Positions 22,511-29,699 of a stretch of 32,844 bases of DNA are shown here, one piece after another. The position numbers and the translations under genes are program-made. A model generated the notes under the pieces. That model saw nothing but the letters and a program-made list of their open reading frames with translations. It was not told the origin of the DNA and made no database searches. This DNA comes from DASUFI01 sp036274635. GTDB taxonomy: Bacteria; Planctomycetota; B15-G4. The stretch's first letter is position 1. Each line of letters begins with the position of its first letter. The DNA is taken from assembly GCA_036274635.1 (NCBI GenBank), contig DASUFI010000234.1:1-32844 (forward strand), written 5' to 3'.

Positions 22511-22920
22511 AGCGGCCCAGCGCGCGCGCTTCGGATGCCCTGGCCCCCGGGGCCCACGGCCGGATCAGCGAGGAGGAGTGGTTCGAGTGCCTGCAGGCGG
22601 CCGAGCCCCTGCACCAGTGGGGCGGGGCCTTCCTCTTCGACGAGGCGCGGGCCGGCGCCGGCAGCCTGGTGCGGGTGTACCTGCGCGACGACTCGGGGGC
22701 CGGCCGGCACGCCTGCGTGCGCCTCGATGCGGCCCAATCGGCCGCCGCCCGGGCCGGCGTGGAGCGCATCGAGGCCGCCTCCCGGCGCGCGGCCGACCTC
22801 ATCACCGCCGGCCAGCGCCAGCCGGCCGTCTCCGTCGCCGACCTGGAGGCCCAGGCCGCCGCCAGCCAGGCGCTCGTGGACGAAGCCGAGCGCCTCTATC
22901 GCGAGCTGCTGGCCCGCTGA
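22507..22920 (+). CDS. Hypothetical protein coupled to glycosylasparaginase gene
   Basis: 137 aa from a GTG that overlaps the upstream stop (GTGA). No family recognised. The N-terminal half contains E-E-E-W-F-E-C-L-Q-A-A-E and W-G-G-A-F-L-F-D-E-A-R; the C-terminal half is strongly helical and Ala-rich (A-A-S-R-R-A-A-D-L-I, L-E-A-Q-A-A-A-S-Q-A-L), perhaps a coiled coil. No signal peptide, so it is cytoplasmic while the coupled enzyme is exported. The overlap and codon usage like its neighbours support a real gene. The role is unknown. Confidence 0.65.
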   Translation: MKRPSARASDALAPGAHGRISEEEWFECLQAAEPLHQWGGAFLFDEARAGAGSLVRVYLRDDSGAGRHACVRLDAAQSAAARAGVERIEAASRRAADLITAGQRQPAVSVADLEAQAAASQALVDEAERLYRELLAR

Positions 22921-23147
22921 GCGGTCGCACACCGCGCGCTGCTCGTCAAGCCCGTGAGCGGACGTCGACGCGCTCGTCAAGAGGGTCACTCCCACCGAAA
23001 TCGAACGGCCGCGCGCTGCCGGCCGCCCGGCGGCGTCCTCCGCCCGCCCGACGTGGGCCGAAGGCCCCGACTCGGCGCCGTCCGGCCCGCGGCCGCGGGC
23101 CTCCGCGACGTCTCCGCGTCCTGACCCGTTGACAAGATCCCCCCGCG

Positions 23148-23164
23148 GTGGTGACGTTCACCAC
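23148..23164. promoter_or_regulatory. Inverted repeat abutting the LysW-like start codon
   Basis: GTGGTGACGTTCACCAC is a 7-bp inverted repeat with a 3-base centre that ends one base before the ATG at 23165. A TTGACA lies at 23129-23134 but no good -10 follows it. The repeat could be an operator or a hairpin affecting initiation, since no separate ribosome site is visible. The rest of the 244-bp gap (22921-23164) shows nothing I can support. Confidence 0.4.
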
Positions 23165-23407
23165 ATGGCCAGCAAGAACCCGAAGCAACAAGGGCGGTCC
23201 GACGAAGAAGACCGCGGTGGCGAGCTGACGTGGGAGTGCCAGGAGTGCTTCGAGGAGAACGAGCTCGACCCTGACGCAGAGGAAGGGCAGATCGTGGAGT
23301 GCACCGAGTGCGGGACGGAGTTCGAGATCGTCCGCACGCGCCCGCTCTCGCTCGCGCCGCTCGGCAGCTCGGACGACGACGACTCGGACGGCGACTGGGA
23401 AGAGTAG
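23165..23407 (+). CDS. LysW-like small carrier protein (zinc ribbon, acidic, C-terminal DWEE)
   Basis: 80 aa. It has a zinc-ribbon core C25-Q-E-C28 ... C46-T-E-C49, with G-Q-I-V-E-C-T-E-C-G-T-E-F-E-I-V, and an acidic C-terminal tail ending D77-W-E-E80. In LysW the same arrangement ends E-D-W-G-E or similar. Its last glutamate is joined to alpha-aminoadipate or glutamate during lysine/arginine synthesis by the LysX route, and the acidic surface docks the pathway enzymes. The ending here is W-E-E rather than W-G-E, and the N-terminus carries about 20 extra charged residues. No LysX, LysZ, LysY, LysJ or LysK gene lies nearby, so the substrate and pathway are uncertain. Confidence 0.65.
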   Translation: MASKNPKQQGRSDEEDRGGELTWECQECFEENELDPDAEEGQIVECTECGTEFEIVRTRPLSLAPLGSSDDDDSDGDWEE

Positions 23408-23504
23408 TCCCGGCAGCCCGTCGAAGCGGTCCTTCGGCGCGGAAGGCACGTCCTTCGCGGCGGCTCGTCGTTGCTCGGCCTGCGGCGCAGCTCCACCCCG
23501 CGAC

Positions 23505-23560
23505 GGGCGCTCCATTCGGGAGCGCCCTCGACGTAGATGCGACGGGCGATGCCCGTCGCA
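23505..23560. terminator. Two tandem hairpins between convergent genes
   Basis: GGGCGCTCC (23505-23513) pairs with GGAGCGCCC (23519-23527). TGCGACGGGC (23538-23547) pairs with GCCCGTCGCA (23551-23560) around GAT. They lie in the 236-bp gap between the LysW-like gene and the convergent methyltransferase gene, so a bidirectional terminator or a REP-like element is plausible. No T-tract is present. Nothing else in the gap is supported. Confidence 0.5.
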
Positions 23561-23643
23561 GCTCCTGCGCGGGGGCCCCTGCCTCGGCCTCGCGCCTCGA
23601 TCCGCCGCGCCTTCCGCACTCGAAGCACGTCTTCGACGGGCTG

Positions 23644-24405
23644 CTACCCGGGCTTGCGCGCCACCATGATCAGCGAGTGGCCGGCCGGCGCGCGCACGTG
23701 GCGCAGCAGCCGCGCCTCGAAGCCGAAGATGCGCGCGAGCGCCTCGTTCGCGGCGTTCGGGATCCGGATGCCCACGTTGCTGCCCGCGCCGGCGTCGCTG
23801 GGATGGCGCAGCGCCTGCCAGCCCTTGAGCGCCAGCACCGCGGGCAGGATGGCCGGGAACAGCAGGAAGTTGATGTAGCTGGCCTGCTCGATGCGCAGGC
23901 CGGCCGCGCGCGCCTTGGCGGTGAAGTCGCCCAGCGTGTAGCGGCGCACGTGGTGCGTGACGCGGTCCTGCTGCGCGTACAGGAACTGGTAGGCCGGGCC
24001 GCTGGCCACCAGCAGGCCGCCCGGCTTGAGCATGCGATGGATGTCGCGCAGGGTGCCCGTGTCGTCGTCGATGTGCTCCAGCGCGTCGAAAGCCGTGATG
24101 CAGTCGAGGCTGTCGTCGCGGAAGCAGCCCTGCGCGCCGTGGCTGGCCACCAGCCGCGGGAAGTGCCGCGCCGCGCAGTGCTGCAGGCCCTTGAGCGTGA
24201 CGTCGGTGCCGATGACGCGCCCATACTCGGCCAGCGGCCCGAGCATGCCGCCCACGCCGCAGCCCACGTCGAGGATCAGCCGCCGCCCGTCCCGCGCGCG
24301 CCCGAGGTGGCGATCGAGCAGCGAGACGAAGATCGCCCGGCGCCCGCGAAACCACCAGTGCGTCCTCTCCAGCTCGAGGAACTCCTGGTAGACGGCATCT
24401 TCCAT
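23644..24405 (-). CDS. Class I SAM-dependent methyltransferase
   Basis: 253 aa starting M-E-D-A-V-Y-Q-E-F. The N-terminal H-W-W-F-R-G-R-R segment is typical of Methyltransf_11/23-type enzymes acting on lipids or sugars. SAM-binding motif I is I-L-D-V-G-C-G-V-G-G (about 43-52), motif II V-I-G-T-D-V, and D-A-L-E-H-I-D-D-D plus L-K-P-G-G-L-L-V form the later motifs. A C-terminal segment with hydrophobic stretches (I-N-F-L-L-F-P-A-I-L-P-A-V-L) suggests membrane association. It is divergent from the YfhO-like gene. The methyl acceptor is unknown; enzymes of this shape are frequent beside polyprenol-linked glycan genes. Confidence 0.85.
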   Translation of the reverse strand: MEDAVYQEFLELERTHWWFRGRRAIFVSLLDRHLGRARDGRRLILDVGCGVGGMLGPLAEYGRVIGTDVTLKGLQHCAARHFPRLVASHGAQGCFRDDSLDCITAFDALEHIDDDTGTLRDIHRMLKPGGLLVASGPAYQFLYAQQDRVTHHVRRYTLGDFTAKARAAGLRIEQASYINFLLFPAILPAVLALKGWQALRHPSDAGAGSNVGIRIPNAANEALARIFGFEARLLRHVRAPAGHSLIMVARKPG

Positions 24406-24497
24406 GCGGGGGCGCCGCGGGGGGATCGGGTGGGGAGCCGGAGGCCGGGCGGATTCTAGGGCGTCGGGCCCCCGCCCGGAAGATAAGTTGGCGCGGG

Positions 24498-27137
24498 GTG
24501 GTAGCCCGCCGATGGAACGCCGAAGCGCGCAGCGCGCGTCCCTCGCTGCGGCCCGCCATGATGGTGGTGCTGCTGGCCGCACTGCTGCTGGTGGGGGAGT
24601 CGCTGCTCCCCGGCCGCTTGTTCCTGCCGCTGCAGCCCGACGATTTCCCGGACTGGTCCGCCGGCGTCGAGACGCGGCAGCTGCAGCCGCACCCGCACCC
24701 CGACTGGTGCATGTCCGACGTGCTGCACCTGCTCGTGCCCGGCCTGGCGGTGACCCAGCGCGCCGCGCAGCGTGGCGAGCTGCCCCTGTGGGACGACAGC
24801 CAGGCGCTCGGCGTGCCGCACCTGGACGAGGTGCACTACGCCGTGCTCTATCCACCCGCCTGGCTGCCGCTCGCGCTGGGCTACCCGGGGCTGGCGTGGA
24901 TGGCGCTGCTGCACCTGCTGCTGGCGGGGCTGGGCATGCTGCTGTACCTCGTCGCGCTCGGACGCACGCGGACGGCAGCGCTGCTGGGGGCGCTGGCCTT
25001 CCTCGGCTCGGCGTGGCTCACCGCCCGCCTGCACAGCTTCCCGGTCGCGGGCGCGTCGGTGTGGCTGCCCTGGGTGCTCTGGGGCCTCGAGCGCGCGGCG
25101 CAGGCCGCGCAGCCGGGCACGGCGCCACCGGGTGCGCGGGCGCCGGCCTCGCCCGCGCGCCGCTACGTCGCCGCGGCGGCGCTGGCCCTGGCCTTCTCCT
25201 TCCTGGCCGGCTTCCCGCAGGTCACCCTGCTCATCGCGGCGACGGCCGCCTTCTTCGAGCTGCTGCGCGTGATCGCCGCGCTGCGCGGACGCCAGCCCTG
25301 GCTCGCCACCGCCGGCCGCGCCGCCGCGGCGCTGGCGCTGGGCGTCGCCCTCGCCGCGCCCCAGCTGCTGCCCACCCTCGACTACCTGCGCCATGACGGC
25401 CTGCGCGGCGAGCAGAGCGCCGAGGTGGCGGCAGCCGACGCGCTCGACCCGGCGCTGCTGTGGAACCTGCTCGTGCCGGACCGCTACGCGACCGGCGCGC
25501 TCACCGGCGCGAACCCGCTGGCGTTGCAGGACGTGCCGGCCGCGCGCAACCCGGTCTCCGTCAACCGCGCCGAGGTGTCCATGGGCATCGGCGTGCTGGG
25601 CCTGCTCCTGGCGCTGCTCGCGGCCGCCTTCGGGCGCGGCTGGCGCACGGTGGCATGCACGCTGCTGGCGGCGGGCGTGCTGACGCTGCTCTTCGTGCCG
25701 CCCGCGCTGCGCGTCGCGGCGGAGGCGCTGCCGCTGCTGCGCGTGGGCAGCCCGCGGCGCCTGCTGCTGCTCTCCACCTTCGCGCTGAGCGTGCTGGCCG
25801 CGGGCGGGCTGGACCTGCTGCGCGCACGGCGCCTCGGGGTGACGGTGACGGCCTGGCTGCTGTCGATCGCGCTGCTCACGGCCGCGGTCGTGGCGCGCCT
25901 GAGCGTGCCCTCCGCGGCGCTGGACCAGGACGTGCAGGAGTGGGCCGCGCGTCTCGCGCTGGACCTGGACCAGCCCAACCTCACCGTGCAGGGCCTGCTG
26001 CAGCTGGTGCCGCCGGACAACTTCCGCGTCGCGTCCGAGCGCGCCGCCACGGGCGCGATGGTGGCGCTGGTGGTGGCGGCGGCCGCCGTGCTGGTCTTCC
26101 GGCCGCTGCGCGAGCGCGCCGGTGCCGGCTGGACCACGCTGGCGCGCCGCTCTCCGGCGATCCTCACGTGCGTGCTCGCGGCCGAGCTGATCTTCACGGG
26201 CGCGCCGCTGCTGCGCGCCGCGCGCACCGCGGAGGTCACCGATCGGCCGGCGGAGCTCTCGGCCTTGGCCGAGCCGCCGCTGGTGCAGGCCGTGCGCGCC
26301 ACGGGGCCGGAGGGCCCGGCGCCCTTGCGCCTCTGGCGACTCGGGAACGACCCGCCCTGGCTGCGACCCAACTTCGCAGGGCTGTACGGGCTCTCGGACG
26401 TCTCGTGCTACGCCCCCATGGCGCCGCGTCTCGTGTCCGAGCTGCTCGAGCAGGTGGAGCCCGGGGTCACCCTCTCGGGGTCGGCCCTCGGCGGGATGCG
26501 GCACGCGGAGACGTTGGCCGCGCCCGTGCTCGACCTGCTGGGCGTGCGCGCCGTGCTGACCAGCCAGCAGGACGTGCCTCCGCCGGACGGCTGGCACAAG
26601 GCGGCGGAGCTGGGCAGCGTCTCCGTCCTGGCCAACGACGACGCGCTGCCGCCGGCCTTCGTGGTGCACGCCGCGGAGCTGCAGCCCGACGCGGCGGCAC
26701 GCCTGGCTCGGCTCGCCGCGCCGGACTTTCCGGTGGGGAGCACGGTGCTGCTGGAGCAGCCACCGCCGCCCGGCAGCCTGCCGCCGCGGCCGCCCCCCGG
26801 GGCCCGCGCCGCCGAGGTGAGCGCCTGGCAGCCCGGCGACATCACCGTGCACGTGTCCCAGGGGCCTTCCGGACTGCTCGTCGTGCCGGTGGGCTGGCAC
26901 GCGGGCTGGACGGCGCGCGCCGGCGGCCACACGGTGCCGGTGCTGCGGGCCGACCACGCCTTGCTTGCCGTCCCGCTGCCGGGCCGTGAGGATGTGGATG
27001 TGCAGCTCCACTTCGAGACGCCGCGGCTGCGTGCCGGCTTCGCCGTGGGCGCCATGGCCTGGCTGCTGGCGCTGGCCCTGCTGGTCGGACCGCGCCGGCG
27101 CGCGACCGTGGCGGTCGCGGAGGCCGGACCCGCGTGA
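24498..27137 (+). CDS. YfhO-like multi-pass membrane protein
   Basis: 879 aa from a GTG start. An ATG at 24558 (M-M-V-V-L-L) just before the first helix is an equally possible start. About a dozen hydrophobic helices occupy residues 20-560; the early loop P-L-W-D-D-S-Q-A-L-G and L-H-S-F-P-V-A-G-A-S-V-W-L-P-W match the YfhO/GT-C family. An extracytoplasmic beta-rich region follows, ending G-W-H-A-G-W-T-A-R-A-G-G-H-T-V-P-V-L-R, the signature of YfhO C-termini, then one last helix. YfhO in Bacillus and Listeria glycosylates lipoteichoic acid; the substrate here is unknown. The stop overlaps the sulfatase-family gene start by 4 nt, so both probably act on the same envelope polymer (inference). 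Confidence 0.85.
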   Translation: MVARRWNAEARSARPSLRPAMMVVLLAALLLVGESLLPGRLFLPLQPDDFPDWSAGVETRQLQPHPHPDWCMSDVLHLLVPGLAVTQRAAQRGELPLWDDSQALGVPHLDEVHYAVLYPPAWLPLALGYPGLAWMALLHLLLAGLGMLLYLVALGRTRTAALLGALAFLGSAWLTARLHSFPVAGASVWLPWVLWGLERAAQAAQPGTAPPGARAPASPARRYVAAAALALAFSFLAGFPQVTLLIAATAAFFELLRVIAALRGRQPWLATAGRAAAALALGVALAAPQLLPTLDYLRHDGLRGEQSAEVAAADALDPALLWNLLVPDRYATGALTGANPLALQDVPAARNPVSVNRAEVSMGIGVLGLLLALLAAAFGRGWRTVACTLLAAGVLTLLFVPPALRVAAEALPLLRVGSPRRLLLLSTFALSVLAAGGLDLLRARRLGVTVTAWLLSIALLTAAVVARLSVPSAALDQDVQEWAARLALDLDQPNLTVQGLLQLVPPDNFRVASERAATGAMVALVVAAAAVLVFRPLRERAGAGWTTLARRSPAILTCVLAAELIFTGAPLLRAARTAEVTDRPAELSALAEPPLVQAVRATGPEGPAPLRLWRLGNDPPWLRPNFAGLYGLSDVSCYAPMAPRLVSELLEQVEPGVTLSGSALGGMRHAETLAAPVLDLLGVRAVLTSQQDVPPPDGWHKAAELGSVSVLANDDALPPAFVVHAAELQPDAAARLARLAAPDFPVGSTVLLEQPPPPGSLPPRPPPGARAAEVSAWQPGDITVHVSQGPSGLLVVPVGWHAGWTARAGGHTVPVLRADHALLAVPLPGREDVDVQLHFETPRLRAGFAVGAMAWLLALALLVGPRRRATVAVAEAGPA

Positions 27138-29698
27138 CGTGGACACGCGCCAGCCTCGGCGGCGGTGTCGGCACGCTGCTGCTCGCCCTGCTGCCCGCCT
27201 GCGGCGAGGGTGACGCGCCGGCCGCGCCGCCCGTGGCCGCCGCGCCTTCGGCGCCCGCCGCCCCGACCGGGCTGGTGCGGCTGTGGCGGCCGCCCCCCGG
27301 CCTGGCGCCCGTCGTCTTCCCCGGCGACGACGAGGGCGGCAGCACCCAGCAGCTCTGGCGCACGGTCTTCGACGGCACGGATGGCCACGCCTGGCGCATG
27401 CTGCAGGTGGCGCCGTCGGGCGAGGAGGGCCTGCGCTACCGTCCCGTCGAGCTGGCATCCGGGCCGGTCGTGCTGCAGCGCAAGGAGGGCTGGGCCGCGG
27501 TGACGAGCGTTCCCGTGGCGGGCGGGCAGGCCGTGACGGTGCGCGTCACGGCGCACGCCCAAGGACAGAAGGGCGTGCCGGTGGACGTGCCCGTGGCCGC
27601 AGTGGTCGAGCGCCGCGAGCCGCTGGACACCGCCGCGCAGCTCACGTCGCAGGACATGCGCGACATGCTCGACCCGCGGCGCACCGCGAGCCACGTGCTC
27701 GAGGGCAAGGTGTCGGCCGACACGCAGACGCTGGCGGACAGCTTCGTCACTGACCGCAGCACGACCGAGCTGGCCGTGCACCTGCTCGCGCCGACGGGCG
27801 GGTCGCCGCACGCGCTGGTGGTGGAGAGCGTGGAGGTGGCCACGGTGCCGCTCGCGCGCCTCGTGCGGCGTGGTGGCGAGTTCCCGCGGCTGACGCGCAT
27901 CCCGGACCCGGTCCTGCCCGTCGCGCGCCTGACCCTGGACCGCGACGACCGCGAGGGCCTGCTGGCCTGGCCCGGCGAGCGGCTGGTCTTCACGCTGCCG
28001 GCGTGCGAGGTGGCCCAGCGGCTGGCGCTGTCGCTGGGCGTGGCGCCGCGCGACCCCGTCATCGCGGGCGCGGTCACGCTGTCGGCGCGCCTCGAGCTCC
28101 CCGGCGAGGCCTCGCGCGTGCTGATCGAGCGGCGCCGCACCGCACCCGCCGACGCGGCGGAGCCCGCCTGGCAGGACGAGCAGGTCGAGCTGCCGCCGCT
28201 GCCCTCCGGCGGTCGGCTCGCGCTGGCCTGCGCGGGCGAGGGAGCCGATCCGCCGCTGGCCTTCTTCGCGCACCCGACGCTCTCGCGGCCCGCGCCGGGC
28301 CGCCGGCCCAACGTGCTGCTCATCAGCCTCGACACGCTGCGGCCGGACAAGGTGGGCTGCTACGGCGGCACGGGCGGCAACACGCCGCACCTCGACGCGC
28401 TCGCGGCGCAGGGCCTGCGCTTCGCGCACGCCTACAGCACCAGCAGCTACACGCTGCCCAGCCACGGCTCGCTGCTCACCGGCCAGTGGCCGGCGCTGCA
28501 CGGCGCGGTGAACATCACCGACCACCTCGACCCGGCGCGCTCACCCTTCCTCGCGCAGCTCCTCGCGGATGGCGGCTGGATCACGGCGGCCTTCACCGGG
28601 GGAGGCTACGTCAGCCCCGATTTCGGATTCGCGCACGGCTTCGATCGCTACGCCGACAACGACCCGGTGTGGGCGCTGGACAGCCTGCGCGGCCAGACGC
28701 TGCTGCACACGATGAGCTGGGAGCGCACGCCGCAGCAGGTGGCCCTGCTGCAGCGCTATGCCGCGCCGGCCATCGCGGAGTGGATCGAGCGCGCGGCGGG
28801 CGGCCCGCCCTTCTTCCTCTTCCTGCACACCTACATCGTCCACAACTGGGCGCCCGACCTGGCCGCGCTGCGCCGCCACGGGCTGCTGGGCCCTGACGGC
28901 GAGCAGGCGCCCTTCAACCACCAGGACCGCAAAGCCTTCAACGAGGGTCGCGAGTCGGGCGAGGCGGCGCGCGAGAAGATCACCGCGGCCTACCTGCCCT
29001 ACTACGTCGCCACCATCGACATGGCCGACGACTTCGTGGGGCACGTGCTGGAGGCCCTGGACCAGGCCGGCCTCGCGGACGACACGCTCGTGCTGCTGAC
29101 GAGCGACCACGGCGAGGAGTTCGGCGAGCACGGCTTCTTCGGGCACGGCGAGACGCTGTACGAGGAGGCCGTCCGCGTCCCGCTCATCGCGCGCCTGCCG
29201 CGCGGAGCGGAGGGGGCGCCCGCCGGCAGCGTGGCGGAGCCGCTCGTCAGCCTGGCGGACGTGGCGCCGTGGATCCTGCGCCTGTGTGGCCTGCCGCCCG
29301 ACCCGCGCATGTTCGCCGGCGCGCCGCTGGGGCCCGACAGCAGCTCGCCGCCGGGCCGCCGCAGGCTGTACATCGAGCTGGACACGCAGCAGGCGCGCCT
29401 CTCGGCGGTGCGCATGGGGGACCTCAAGCTGCACGCGCTGCTGGAGGGCCGGACCTTCGGGCTGCAGGCGGGCGAGCAGAAGCTGTTCGACATCGCGGCG
29501 GACCCGGGAGAGGCCACCGACCTGTGTCCCACGCGCGCCAGCGACTGCGCCGCGCTGCGGGCGCGGCTGGACGAGTTCCACGCCTTCACCGAGGCCATGC
29601 ACCCGCGCGGCGCGGGCGGGCCGCCGGACCGCGACCTGCTCTCGCCCGAGCAGCGCCGCATGCTCGAGGGGCTCGGCTACCTGCAGGGCGGACGCTGA
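27134..29698 (+). CDS. Lipoprotein of the sulfatase / alkaline phosphatase superfamily
   Basis: 854 aa. A signal with lipobox L-L-P-A-C lies near residue 25. Residues 30-390 form an N-terminal region with no recognised domain. The catalytic domain starts at R-R-P-N-V-L-L-I-S-L-D400-T-L-R-P-D. The nucleophile motif reads Y-T440-L-P-S-H-G-S-L-L-T-G, with Thr in place of the Cys/Ser that becomes formylglycine in true sulfatases. D658-H-G-E-E-F-G-E-H-G and G-H-G-E-T-L-Y-E complete the metal site. Thr at this position occurs in phosphoglycerol transferase-like and related enzymes, so a phosphotransferase or phosphodiesterase role is as likely as sulfatase. The GTG start overlaps the YfhO-like stop. 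Confidence 0.85.
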   Translation: MTWTRASLGGGVGTLLLALLPACGEGDAPAAPPVAAAPSAPAAPTGLVRLWRPPPGLAPVVFPGDDEGGSTQQLWRTVFDGTDGHAWRMLQVAPSGEEGLRYRPVELASGPVVLQRKEGWAAVTSVPVAGGQAVTVRVTAHAQGQKGVPVDVPVAAVVERREPLDTAAQLTSQDMRDMLDPRRTASHVLEGKVSADTQTLADSFVTDRSTTELAVHLLAPTGGSPHALVVESVEVATVPLARLVRRGGEFPRLTRIPDPVLPVARLTLDRDDREGLLAWPGERLVFTLPACEVAQRLALSLGVAPRDPVIAGAVTLSARLELPGEASRVLIERRRTAPADAAEPAWQDEQVELPPLPSGGRLALACAGEGADPPLAFFAHPTLSRPAPGRRPNVLLISLDTLRPDKVGCYGGTGGNTPHLDALAAQGLRFAHAYSTSSYTLPSHGSLLTGQWPALHGAVNITDHLDPARSPFLAQLLADGGWITAAFTGGGYVSPDFGFAHGFDRYADNDPVWALDSLRGQTLLHTMSWERTPQQVALLQRYAAPAIAEWIERAAGGPPFFLFLHTYIVHNWAPDLAALRRHGLLGPDGEQAPFNHQDRKAFNEGRESGEAAREKITAAYLPYYVATIDMADDFVGHVLEALDQAGLADDTLVLLTSDHGEEFGEHGFFGHGETLYEEAVRVPLIARLPRGAEGAPAGSVAEPLVSLADVAPWILRLCGLPPDPRMFAGAPLGPDSSSPPGRRRLYIELDTQQARLSAVRMGDLKLHALLEGRTFGLQAGEQKLFDIAADPGEATDLCPTRASDCAALRARLDEFHAFTEAMHPRGAGGPPDRDLLSPEQRRMLEGLGYLQGGR

Positions 29699-29699
29699 C

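Noticed and set aside
24456..27458. 1000-aa minus-strand ORF opposite the YfhO-like gene
   Set aside because: Arg/Gln/His-rich shadow frame without motifs; the plus-strand frame has clear membrane helices and YfhO signatures.
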